Of a stretch of 17,665 bases of DNA, positions 1 to 9,600 are shown piece by piece; position 1 is the stretch's first letter, and the number at the start of each line of letters is the position of its first letter. The DNA is from Bacteroidia bacterium (lineage in GTDB: Bacteria > Bacteroidota > Bacteroidia > Bacteroidales > VadinHA17). The notes beneath the pieces were generated by a model, which had not been told where the DNA came from, made no database searches, and saw only the letters and a list, made by a program, of their open reading frames with translations. Both the position numbers and the translations under genes were made by a program. The DNA is taken from positions 1 through 17,665 of the forward strand of contig JAPLEC010000350.1 of NCBI GenBank assembly GCA_026391515.1. Direction: 5' to 3'.

Positions 1-2331
1 ATAATTTTTCTAACAATCGTTTTGGCTCTTTTAACCGTGTGCACTAATGCACAGAATAATGGCAAGAAGTTTTTTAAAGCAGGGAATGAATTTGTTCAAA
101 ATTCAAAGCTGGAAGATGCCGTAGTACAGTTCACCAGCGCCATTGGAATAGAACCATCCAATGCCGATTATTATTATGCCCGGGGCAAGGCATATGAATC
201 GCTTTTAAAATACAATGAAGCAAAAAGCGATTTTGAAAAAACTATTGTTTTTGAACCTAAAAATGTCAATGCCTATCTAAGCATTGGAATTATATGCAAC
301 AAAATGGGCAATTTTGCAGAGGCGCTGAACTATCTGAACCGGGCTTCAGGTCTTGATAAACGAAATCCTCAGGTTTATCCTGAAAAGCTAATTACACTGA
401 TCGGACTTAAAAGATTTGATCTAGCCCTCCGGGTTTCTGATACAGCAATAATGATCAAAGAAACACCACTGAATTTATATTACAGAGGTATTATTAAAGC
501 AAGCCTTGGAGACGACATTGCGGCGAGAAAAGAGCTTGAGAAATCTATTGCCAAAGACAAAACTATTGTCGAGCCCAGACTTGCACTTGCTGAGCTTCTT
601 TTAAGAAATAATGATACACAGGGGGCTGTGAATCAATGTAATATGATTCTTAAGGCTGATAACAGGAACACTGCCGCATACGTGATGAGAAGCAAGGTTT
701 ATAAAAAGAATCTCGATTATCCAAACGCAATAGATGATATTTCCAAAAATATCCTGATAGAACCTAATAATCCTGATTTTTATCTCCTCAGAGGACAATA
801 TTACCAGGAGTTCAATCAGCATACGAATGCAATAAATGATTTTACCAAATATATTTCGCTTAATTCCAATAATCCTGATGCATTTTTTGCCAGAGCCAAG
901 TCGTACGAAGAAATAATGAGCTTCGATAAGGCAATGGATGATTATAAGAAAATTACAGTTCTTTCTGAATTTAATCAGGAAGCACGTAAAATGCTGAAAG
1001 AAGCACAGGATAGACTTTATGAGCTCAACAGAGAAAGTGATCCTCCTGTAATTTCGGTCCTGAATCCTGCTCTGGTAAATGATTCTCTGGAAATCAAAGG
1101 TGGCAATACAAGTCTCCTGATTACAGGCAAGATTAAAGATAAAAGTAAAATCAAATCATTTACCATTAATAATGAGGCGATTACAATTGCAGAAAAAAAT
1201 GGGGAATATGAATTTCTTTCAAATATCAACATTGGCGGGCTTGATAAGATTACATTAATTGCCCTCGATGATTACAATAACGAGAAATCCGTGACATATC
1301 CACTTACCCGTACTGAAGTCGTTCCGCCAAAAATTATGATAATGGCTCCTTATGCCTCCGATGACGGACAAATATATCTTGATAATAATTTACCGACTCT
1401 TTTCCTTCAGGGTAAAATAAATGATGAGAGTAAGATTAAGTCTATTTCTATCAATGGAGTATCCGGCAGTTATCTGTCTAATGAATTGAATCCTACCTTT
1501 ACTGCAACAATCGATATTCTTAATAAAGATAAGATTGTTGTTGAGGCTGAAGATATTTACGGCAACCACCAGACATCTGAATTCAAGCTGAACAGGGAAG
1601 GAGCAACAATCTCCGAAACGAATCCAATGGGCAAGACATGGGTGGTTTTTATCGAGAACTCAGCTTATTCCACCTTCGCCAGCCTTAACGGTCCGGTTAA
1701 GGACATTAACCTGATGATAAGGGCATTTTCAAATTACCAGATCCATAATTATATTCATAAGGAGAATATGACAAAAGCTGAAATGGAAAAATTCTTCTCT
1801 ATCGAACTCAGGGATCTTATCAAAACAAACCAGGTTAAATCTCTGCTTATCTGGTATGCAGGACATGGTAAGTTTATAAATGATGTTGGTTACTGGATTC
1901 CGGTTGATGCAAAACGCGATGATGAATATTCTTATTTCAGCCTGACTACATTAAGGGCGGATATGGAATCATACCTTACCTATCTTACACATACTCTTGT
2001 TGTTACTGATGCATGCGAATCGGGTCCAAGCTTTTATCAGGCAATGAGATCAGACCTGAAAAAGAGAAGCTGCGGTGACTGGCAGGCAACACAGTTCAAA
2101 TCGTCACAGGTGTTCTCATCTGCAGGATATGAACTTGCTGTAGATGATTCACAGTTCACCAGAACCTTTGCTACAGCTTTGTCAAATAATCCAAATGCTT
2201 GTATCCCTATTGAAGAGGTAGTTGCAAAAGTTTCCACAGCTGTTGGTAATAACAACCAGCAAAAACCTAAATTCGGAAAAATAACAGGTTTGAAAGATGA
2301 AGATGGTACATTCTTCTTCATAACCAAATAA
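1..2331 (+). CDS. Exported TPR, Ig-like and caspase-fold (C14) protein, 5'-partial
   Basis: The frame is open from base 1 and begins inside a hydrophobic stretch ending in CTNAQ, so the window edge cuts a signal peptide. The real start is upstream; the in-frame TTG at 22 is probably not it. Numbering from base 1, residues about 20-335 are TPR-type helical repeats with typical motifs such as YYARGKAYESLLKYNEA. Residues 348-438 and 442-533 are two related Ig-like beta domains (GKIKDKSKIKSFTINN versus GKINDESKIKSISING). A caspase/metacaspase p20-like domain starts near 544 and keeps both catalytic residues: His622 in YAGHG and Cys672 in DACESG. The family cleaves peptides after activation; export implies action in the periplasm or at the surface. 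TPR and Ig parts probably bind partners. The substrate is unknown. The propeller-phosphatase gene follows 91 bp downstream on the same strand. Confidence 0.88.
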   Translation: MIFLTIVLALLTVCTNAQNNGKKFFKAGNEFVQNSKLEDAVVQFTSAIGIEPSNADYYYARGKAYESLLKYNEAKSDFEKTIVFEPKNVNAYLSIGIICNKMGNFAEALNYLNRASGLDKRNPQVYPEKLITLIGLKRFDLALRVSDTAIMIKETPLNLYYRGIIKASLGDDIAARKELEKSIAKDKTIVEPRLALAELLLRNNDTQGAVNQCNMILKADNRNTAAYVMRSKVYKKNLDYPNAIDDISKNILIEPNNPDFYLLRGQYYQEFNQHTNAINDFTKYISLNSNNPDAFFARAKSYEEIMSFDKAMDDYKKITVLSEFNQEARKMLKEAQDRLYELNRESDPPVISVLNPALVNDSLEIKGGNTSLLITGKIKDKSKIKSFTINNEAITIAEKNGEYEFLSNINIGGLDKITLIALDDYNNEKSVTYPLTRTEVVPPKIMIMAPYASDDGQIYLDNNLPTLFLQGKINDESKIKSISINGVSGSYLSNELNPTFTATIDILNKDKIVVEAEDIYGNHQTSEFKLNREGATISETNPMGKTWVVFIENSAYSTFASLNGPVKDINLMIRAFSNYQIHNYIHKENMTKAEMEKFFSIELRDLIKTNQVKSLLIWYAGHGKFINDVGYWIPVDAKRDDEYSYFSLTTLRADMESYLTYLTHTLVVTDACESGPSFYQAMRSDLKKRSCGDWQATQFKSSQVFSSAGYELAVDDSQFTRTFATALSNNPNACIPIEEVVAKVSTAVGNNNQQKPKFGKITGLKDEDGTFFFITK

Positions 2332-2383
2332 AAATTATGAGACGAGCATGATCGTTAAACAGAATTCAGGGTGAATGACTCTC

Positions 2384-2396
2384 ATGCAAGTTGCAT
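2384..2396. other. 13-bp palindrome upstream of the sensor gene
   Basis: ATGCAA and TTGCAT flank a single G, 26 bp before the ATG at 2423. A weak longer fold (2367-2373 with 2394-2400, seven pairs including one G-U) overlaps it and could act as a poor terminator for the caspase gene. There is no clean U-run and no TAnnTTTG promoter match in this 91-bp gap. A 6-1-6 palindrome is expected a few times by chance in a window this long, so function is uncertain. Confidence 0.25.
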
Positions 2397-2422
2397 CCTG
2401 TCTTTGAATAAAAATCTTAAGG

Positions 2423-5400
2423 ATGAAAATTAAATTTTGGTCCTGTAATTTTAAGATCATCAGGTATTTAAGCCTGATGATCTTATTTTTTACGCTGCCT
2501 TTATTCTATTTAAAAGCACAGACGTATTTTTTTGAAAAGTACGGAGTTGAACAGGGTTTGAGCTCCTCAAAAGTCTATAGTATCATACAGGATAAAAATG
2601 ATTGGTTATGGCTGGGAACAGAAAGCGGTGTTTCGAGATTTAACGGTTCTAAATTCGATAATTTCACTTCAGCTGACGGATTAGCCGGAGGAGGTGTATA
2701 TAGCTTGGCTGAAGACTCGCTGGGTAGAATCTGGTTTGGACACCTGAACGGAGGCTTGAGCCTTTTTGATGGATCTAAATTCCAGAAAGTTAAAATCGAT
2801 TCTATTTCCATAAGCGGAGATATTACAAGCATACGGCAAATCGGAAACTTTGTGTGGATAACCACCTTTAGTAATGGTGCAATTCGATTACCTTTTCCGG
2901 AACCCGGAGATACATTACTAAAAGGGAAACAGTATAGCGGTAGTGAAGGCCTGAGCGATCAGCTTTCATCATCATACCTGGGGAAGAATAAAGAATACTA
3001 TTGTATTATACCTAATGCTGGTATTAAAAAATATAATAAGGGAAAAGACCAGTTTGAAAATTACAGTCCACCTGGTTTCCCCAGATATTTTGCCGTCATT
3101 TCAATGTATGAGGATTCAAAGGATGATTTCTGGTTTGGAACATATAATGGAGGCCTTTACAGGTATTTCTCAGCTACCGGTGAGATGAAAGTTTATGATT
3201 TCAGAGATGGGCTTTCAAAAAATCATATTTCTTATATAACTGAAGATTACAAGGGAAATATCTGGGTCGGGACCTGGGGTGGGGGTGTTACAATCTTCTC
3301 TGGTGAGAAAATGAAGATTCTTGATAAGACAAACGGACTTGAAGCTCTGACGATTCACTACATAATTGAGGATAAAGAGAAAAATATAATTATTGCAGAT
3401 CATTATACAGGCATAAGCATTTTTAAAGGAGACCATTTTACGACATACACCGATGAAAAAATCCTGCCGGATAAAGGTGTTTTTGCTGTTGAAGAAGATA
3501 ACCTTGGCAGATTCTGGTTTGGAACCAATGCCGGGATATCAGTCTATAATCCTAATGCACAGGAAAAAGACCAGGTGCAGATATTTAATGATGCCAAGAA
3601 TGCTATTGGTAATAAAATCAGATTTATCAAATCTGATAAAAATGGAACAATCTGGGTTGGCACTGACGGAAATGGTCTTTCTTATTATGATTTAAAATTA
3701 AAGAGATTCATTTATGATACTAAGTTAAACCAGTATCTCCACGAAATTATTACCGCACTTGTTGTCGATAAAGAAAACAATCTGTGGATAGGTAATCAGG
3801 ACAGGCTGGTTAGATTGGATCCCTCAAGACAGAATATTCTGACTTTTACACAGACATCAGGGCTCGCAGGAAACTGGATTAAAGTGCTCTTTTGTGACAA
3901 TAAAAATAATATCTGGATAGGTTCAGAGGAAAAAAGCGGTCTGACAAAATATAATGCTGCAACAGGTAAATTTAAGATAATAAATATAGGAGAAGGAAAT
4001 GTGCCGCAAACGATTTCCCAGACTTACGATTCAAGAATCTGGGTTGGAACAGTAAGTGGTTTGATGGGTATCGAGAACGATTCTGTGACAATTAAACTAA
4101 ATAAAGAAACCGGGCTTCTTTCAGATAATATCAAGCTGCTACAGCCTGAAGGTAAAAACTTTCTCTATATCGGTACAAATTATGGTCTGAACAGGTATAA
4201 CTTTTCCGACAGCACAATAGCCTCATTTACAAAAAGAAATGGGTTCACAGGCATTGAGGCATCTGCAAATGCTTCAATGATAGACAGTAAGGGCAATCTC
4301 TGGTTTGGAACAGCAAATGGAATTACCAGGCTTGATCCGTCTAAAATGCCGCCTGTAGATGTAAAACCTCAGACTCACCTGAGCAGTATGGAAGTGAATT
4401 ACCTGCCTCGCGAGATGAATAAAGATATGAAACTGAATTATAAGGAAAAATCACTTGTATTCAATTATTATAGCGTCAGCCTTATAGATCCTGATGCTGT
4501 AAAATACAAAGTAATGCTGAAAGGAGCAGAATCAGGATGGAAACCTCCGACCAGCCAGATAATGGAAGATTATCCTACACTTTCTCCCGGGCATTATACT
4601 TTCAGAGTTAAAGCTTCGAACAGTTATGGCTACTGGAATGAGGAACCAGTTGAATATTCATTTATTATAAAACCACCATTTTACCAGACTCCCTGGTTTA
4701 TTACCACCTGCCTGATCCTTGCAGCCATAGGTGTTATGCTGTATATTAAGATAAGAGAAAAAAACCTCATAGAAGAAAAGAGAATACTTGAAATCAAAGT
4801 TGCCGAAAGAACTGCTGAGGTTGTTCAGAAAAGTATGGAAATAGAGGAGAAGAACAGGGACATTACAGCCAGTATCAGGTACGCGGAAAGAATTCAGAGG
4901 GCAATGCTTCCCCGGGAAGATACATTCCGTGATACTTTTGTTCTTTATATGCCCAAGGATATTGTAAGCGGTGATTTCTACTGGATGTACGATAATGGTG
5001 ATCAACAGTTCATTGCTGCCTGCGACTGCACTGGTCATGGGGTTCCGGGAGCATTTATGTCAATCATAGGCCATAATTCACTTAATAAGGTTGTAAGGGA
5101 ATATGGCATTACCCGGCCCGGTGCAATTCTCGATCAGCTTAATGCCGAAGTTGTTAAAGCATTAATGCAACGGAACGAAGAGACAATCAATGATGGAATG
5201 GATATGGCCCTTATTGTATTTGACAGGAAGAAGCTTTCACTTGAATTTGCAGGTGCTTATAATCCATTATATGTTGTCAGAAAAGGCGAGATATTTACAT
5301 ATAAGGCCGACAGATTCCCGATCGGAATGTCATCACAACATGCAACAAAGACTTTTGCTAATCAACATGTTGAAATCCAGGCCGGAGATATGATCTATAT

Positions 5401-5608
5401 GAGCTCTGACGGTTATGCCGATCAGTTTGGTTATGCAGATGCCAAGAAATATAAATCGGGAAATGTCAAAAAGTTATTATGTGAAATTTGGCATCTTCCT
5501 GTCAATGAGCAGCGCGACAGGCTTCGGAAGGAAATACTTGACTGGAAAGGCGATCTTCAACAGGTCGATGATATAATGTTTATCGGAACAAAAATTCCTG
5601 ATCGTTAA
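2423..5608 (+). CDS. Propeller/Y_Y_Y sensor with cytoplasmic SpoIIE (PP2C) phosphatase
   Basis: This is a 1061-residue one-protein transmembrane sensor. An N-terminal signal/anchor segment (about 12-32) is followed by a periplasmic beta-propeller (about 35-640) built from at least ten Reg_prop-type motifs of the form D..G.IW.GT..G. A Y_Y_Y domain lies at about 670-745, one membrane helix at about 757-777, and a charged coiled coil at about 778-830. The C-terminal SpoIIE/PP2C phosphatase (about 840-1057) keeps its metal-binding acidic residues: Asp851 (SGDFYW), Asp868 (CDCTGHG), Asp927 (DGMDMA), Asp996 (SSDGYAD) and Asp1049/1050 (QVDD). Such phosphatases usually dephosphorylate anti-anti-sigma (STAS) or similar proteins in partner-switching pathways; no partner is encoded here. 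Propeller/Y_Y_Y proteins more often end in a histidine kinase, and none is present in this one. It converges on the LOG gene with a 4-bp overlap. Confidence 0.92.
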   Translation: MKIKFWSCNFKIIRYLSLMILFFTLPLFYLKAQTYFFEKYGVEQGLSSSKVYSIIQDKNDWLWLGTESGVSRFNGSKFDNFTSADGLAGGGVYSLAEDSLGRIWFGHLNGGLSLFDGSKFQKVKIDSISISGDITSIRQIGNFVWITTFSNGAIRLPFPEPGDTLLKGKQYSGSEGLSDQLSSSYLGKNKEYYCIIPNAGIKKYNKGKDQFENYSPPGFPRYFAVISMYEDSKDDFWFGTYNGGLYRYFSATGEMKVYDFRDGLSKNHISYITEDYKGNIWVGTWGGGVTIFSGEKMKILDKTNGLEALTIHYIIEDKEKNIIIADHYTGISIFKGDHFTTYTDEKILPDKGVFAVEEDNLGRFWFGTNAGISVYNPNAQEKDQVQIFNDAKNAIGNKIRFIKSDKNGTIWVGTDGNGLSYYDLKLKRFIYDTKLNQYLHEIITALVVDKENNLWIGNQDRLVRLDPSRQNILTFTQTSGLAGNWIKVLFCDNKNNIWIGSEEKSGLTKYNAATGKFKIINIGEGNVPQTISQTYDSRIWVGTVSGLMGIENDSVTIKLNKETGLLSDNIKLLQPEGKNFLYIGTNYGLNRYNFSDSTIASFTKRNGFTGIEASANASMIDSKGNLWFGTANGITRLDPSKMPPVDVKPQTHLSSMEVNYLPREMNKDMKLNYKEKSLVFNYYSVSLIDPDAVKYKVMLKGAESGWKPPTSQIMEDYPTLSPGHYTFRVKASNSYGYWNEEPVEYSFIIKPPFYQTPWFITTCLILAAIGVMLYIKIREKNLIEEKRILEIKVAERTAEVVQKSMEIEEKNRDITASIRYAERIQRAMLPREDTFRDTFVLYMPKDIVSGDFYWMYDNGDQQFIAACDCTGHGVPGAFMSIIGHNSLNKVVREYGITRPGAILDQLNAEVVKALMQRNEETINDGMDMALIVFDRKKLSLEFAGAYNPLYVVRKGEIFTYKADRFPIGMSSQHATKTFANQHVEIQAGDMIYMSSDGYADQFGYADAKKYKSGNVKKLLCEIWHLPVNEQRDRLRKEILDWKGDLQQVDDIMFIGTKIPDR

Positions 5609-6180
5609 ATCTTAGCAATTTTTCTCCATTCCTCATTGCCTCCCTCTTTCTTATTGAGTGCAATTATGACTTCTTCAGGGGTATTAACAATTTCCCAGAT
5701 ACCCTTGTGCTCGAGTCTCATAAAATTTTTATCAATCATATTATCAATAAAATCAAGCAGCGAATTATAATAACCAAGAGTATTAAGGATTATAACCGGA
5801 CCGTCAAAAAGACTCAGTTGTTTAAGGGTAATTGCTTCAGTTAGCTCCTCCAGTGTTCCAATTCCTCCGGGCAATGCAACAACAGCATCAGCCATTGCAA
5901 ACATCCTTTTCTTTCTCTCGCTCATATCCCCGGTGATAATCAACTCGCTTAATCCACGATGACCCTGGCCCTCCTTCTTCATAAATGAAGGAATGACACC
6001 GGTTATCTTTCCTCCGTTCGCCAGTACAGCATCAGCAAGCTTACCCATAAGTCCTATGCCGCCGCCGCCATAAACAACATCCATTCCGGCCTTAGCCAGA
6101 AGCGATCCGAGCTTTACTGTATCTTCCCCATATTCGTTATCTATCCTGCTGCTTGAGGCTGCAAAAACACAAATTATCAT
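5605..6180 (-). CDS. LOG-family phosphoribohydrolase (TIGR00730 type)
   Basis: The 191-residue protein has a Rossmann-like fold. It carries the two family signatures: a glycine-rich loop GGGGIGLMG at 38-46 and PGGIGTLEE at 104-112, with the conserved MSERKKRM segment at 86-93. These mark the LOG family, whose characterised members release free cytokinin-type bases or other nucleobases from nucleoside 5'-monophosphates; older annotations call them lysine decarboxylases, probably wrongly. It acts in the cytoplasm. The physiological substrate in Bacteroidota is unclear. It lies downstream of trxA on the same strand, but an intrinsic terminator sits between them. It starts only about 10 nt past the terminator T-run, so it depends on readthrough or on a promoter inside the trxA end that I cannot identify. 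Its stop overlaps that of the convergent sensor gene. Confidence 0.88.
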   Translation of the reverse strand: MIICVFAASSSRIDNEYGEDTVKLGSLLAKAGMDVVYGGGGIGLMGKLADAVLANGGKITGVIPSFMKKEGQGHRGLSELIITGDMSERKKRMFAMADAVVALPGGIGTLEELTEAITLKQLSLFDGPVIILNTLGYYNSLLDFIDNMIDKNFMRLEHKGIWEIVNTPEEVIIALNKKEGGNEEWRKIAKI

Positions 6181-6190
6181 AATCAGTAAT

Positions 6191-6222
6191 TAAAAAGGCC
6201 GTAACAGAAACCTCCACGGCCG
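6191..6222 (-). terminator. Intrinsic terminator after trxA
   Basis: Read on the minus strand, GGCCGT (6221-6216) and ACGGCC (6202-6197) form a perfect six-pair GC-rich stem with a 13-nt loop, followed at once by TTTTTAATT. This is the expected shape of an intrinsic terminator 20 bp beyond the trxA stop. The stem is short and the loop large, so termination may be partial, which would leave some readthrough into the LOG gene. Confidence 0.65.
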
Positions 6223-6241
6223 ATATAAGTGGATTCAGTTT

Positions 6242-6559
6242 TTATAAAAGTGCATTAAGCTTGTTTACAAAATTGTTTTTTGGTACAGCACCAACCTGTT
6301 TGTCAGCAATTTTCCCATCCTTAAAGAAGAGCACAGTAGGAATATTTCTGATCCCATATTTAGCAGTGACCTGCGGACTGTTATCAACATCACATTTAGT
6401 AACGACTGCCTTGCCCGAATACTCTTTCGATATCTCTTCTATTATTGGAGCGATCATTCTGCATGGGCCGCACCACTCTGCCCAGAAATCTACGATAACC
6501 GGTTTATCTGACTTCACAACTACCTCATCGAAGTTCCCATCATTTACCTCTAATGCCAT
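6242..6559 (-). CDS. trxA: Thioredoxin
   Basis: The protein has 105 residues, the normal length of a single-domain cytoplasmic thioredoxin, and no signal peptide. It carries the redox-active WCGPC motif (Cys30 and Cys33), the buried Asp24 in VDFWAEW, and the cis-proline Pro74 in RNIPTVLFF. It reduces protein disulfides and accepts electrons from thioredoxin reductase, which is not in this window. One extra cysteine (Cys56, in KCDVD) is also seen in many family members. The gene starts 43 bp after dnaE on the same strand and no convincing promoter lies in that gap, so the two are probably co-transcribed. The leader just before ATG is purine-rich (GAAGAAAG). Confidence 0.96.
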   Translation of the reverse strand: MALEVNDGNFDEVVVKSDKPVIVDFWAEWCGPCRMIAPIIEEISKEYSGKAVVTKCDVDNSPQVTAKYGIRNIPTVLFFKDGKIADKQVGAVPKNNFVNKLNALL

Positions 6560-6602
6560 ATACTTTCTTCTGTTTAAATTTAGTTGGATGGCGTAAATAT
6601 AA

Positions 6603-9600
6603 CTAATTAACTTTATATTCTATTCCGGGATGATCATCAAGGAAAGAAATAAATTCATTATTAAGTCTTACCCTGATAGTTCTGGAGAACATCGGAAGAG
6701 AGATCTTATCATCTGAATCAAGAAATAGGAATCTCAATTCTGTCTCACCTGCATTTTCATGAATCAGATCTTTAAGTTCATTCATCATTTCATTGTTTAA
6801 ATTCTCCGGATTGATTTTTATTGTAATTGTTTTTATGAGCTCATCTTTCGCACTCGACAGCAGGTTGATCTTCTTGATACTGAATTCGAGTTCGTTCTCC
6901 CTGAACTTTCTGTTCTGTACTTTCCCTTTTATGAGGAGATAATAACCCAAAGTAAGAAACTTGCTGTTATCCAGGTAATCCTTATCAAACAACATAAATC
7001 TGAATGAGTCAGTATAATCCTGAAGAGTGAATGAGCCATAAGGTTTCCCATTCTTCCCGATCCCGTTTTTTGAATCAGTGACCATCCCGGCGACGACAAC
7101 CTCCCTTTCAAAATAATCGCGGAGATTCTGAAGGTCAGCAAGATTTGCAGTTGTAAAAGTGTTAATCTCCAGTCTGAAATCATCGAGTGGATGAGATGAG
7201 AGATATATGCCAATTACCTCTTTTTCACGGTTAAGCTTTTCAAGTTTTGGCCAGTCGGGACAAACAGATGGTTCTGGTTTTACCATGTCGAAGCCGCCTG
7301 CCTCACCAAAAAGAGTCTGGGCGCTTGAAAGCTTTAAAGTTTTTGCATTATTTCCGTAGCGGATAAGGCTTTCAATGAAGCTTGAACCCCTTGTGTCAAG
7401 AGCGAAATACTGAGCTCTGCTGATATCATCAAAACAATCAAATGCACCGGCAACAGCCATTGCTTCGAGATTTTTTTTATTAAGTGAATTCAGGTTAGCC
7501 CTTTCCATAAGGTCATATATATTTTTATAGGGCCCGTTTTTCTCTCTTTCTTCAATAAGCTGAAGAACAGCACTTTCGCCAACTCCTTTAATTGCGCCAA
7601 GACCAAATCTGATATTTCCGTCTTTATTTACATTAAATTTTACATTACTTTCATTTACATCAGGACCAAGGACTTCCATCCCCATCCGACGTGTCTCATC
7701 CATGAATGTTGTGATCTTCTTGATATCGCTTATATTCCTGCTCAGAACAGCTGCCATAAATTCAGCAGGATAGTGAGCTTTCAGATAACCGGTCTGATAT
7801 GCAACCAGCGCATAGCAGGTAGAGTGTGACTTATTAAAAGCATATTGAGCAAAAGCTTCCCAGTCGGACCATATCTTATTAACAATAATTTCATTATATC
7901 CTTTTTTACTGCATCCTTCAAGGAATTTAAGTTTCATCTCATCCATGATGGATTTTTTCTTTTTACCCATTGCCTTCCTGAGAGAATCAGCTTCCCCTTT
8001 TGTAAAACCGGCAAGTTCCTGGGAAAGAAGCATTACCTGTTCCTGATAAACTGTAATCCCATAAGAATCATTAAGATATTTTTCCATCACGGGGATGGTG
8101 TATTCAATTTTCTCCTTACCATGCTTCCGGTTGATAAACCGTGGAATATACTCCATCGGCCCTGGCCGGAAAAGAGCATTCATGGCAATAAGATCCTCGA
8201 ACCTGTTAGGCTTCAGTTCTCTCAGGTATCTTTTCATACCGATTGATTCAAACTGGAATATGCCTGTCGTTTCCCCATTGCTGAATAACTCAAAAGTCTT
8301 TTTATCATTAAGCGGCAATGTTTCAACATTAATTTCAATCCCTTCCGATTTTTTTATATTTTCAACAGCATCCTTTATGATTGAAAGAGTCTTTAATCCC
8401 AGAAAATCCATTTTCAGAAGACCCACTGATTCAACATGGCTGCCATCATATTGCGTTGCATAAAGGTCTGTATCTTTTGCGGTACAGATTGGGATGTAAT
8501 TATCAAGGGAATCTTTTCCGATTATTATGCCACATGCATGAACACCAGTTTGTCTGATTGAACCTTCAAGCACTTCTGCATATTTCAGGGTTTGTACAAT
8601 AAGCTTATTGGATGAATCTCTTTCTTTTGCCAGCTCCGGGACTTCAGCATAAGCCTGTGAAAGAGTCACTCCCGGCCGTTCAGGTACCAGCTTCGCAAGG
8701 CGATCAGCATCGGGCAGAGGCAGTTTTTGGACCCTGGCAACATCCCTGATAGCCATCTTGGCTGCCATCGAACCAAAAGTGATTATATGTGCAACTTTAT
8801 CGTGGCCATATTTATTGACTACATATTTCAGAACAGAATCTCTTCCGTCTTCATCAAAATCTATGTCAATATCTGGCAACGAAATACGATCGAGATTCAG
8901 GAAACGTTCAAAAAGAAGTCCATATTTAATGGGATCTATATCAGTGATTTTCAAGCAGAAAGCTACTGCCGAGCCTGCCGCAGAACCTCTTCCCGGACCT
9001 ACAGAAACTCCCATCTCTCTTGCAGCATTAAGAAAATCCTGAACAATAAGAAAGTATCCGGGAAATCCCATTTTGGCAATCATCTCAAGCTCAAAATCAA
9101 TCCTTTCAGTTTGTTCTTTTGTAAGAGTACCCCATCTCTCTTTTGCTCCTTTATAAGTCAGATATCTGAGGTATTCATCTTTGTCAGTATATCCTGAAGG
9201 CAGCTCAAACTCAGGCATAATAGGATCATGATCGAGCTTATATTTTTCAATTTTGGATACAACTTCAGCAACATTATCGATAGCTTCAGGGATATCGCTG
9301 AATATCTCCCGCATTTCTTCTTCACTCTTGACATACTCCTGCTTTGAATACCTTAACCTGTTGGGATCATCGATATCTTTTACAGTGTTTATACAGATAA
9401 GCCTGTCGTGAGCTTCTGCATCTTCAGCATTGATAAAATGAACGTCGTTGGTTGCTATAAGCTTGACATTGTATTTTATAGCCAGCTTCTTAATAATCTC
9501 AATTACTTTCTGCTGAAGAGGAAATACAGTCCTGTCGGCATCCGGATCATTTGTTTCATGACGTTGTACTTCCAGATAAAAATCTTCACCGAAGATATCC

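Noticed and set aside
22..24. TTG at 22 as the start of the caspase-fold gene
   Set aside because: The frame is open upstream and the residues before it continue the hydrophobic signal peptide, so the true start lies outside the window.
2367..2400. Terminator between the caspase and sensor genes
   Set aside because: The seven-pair stem has a G-U, a 20-nt loop and no U-run, so it is too weak to call.
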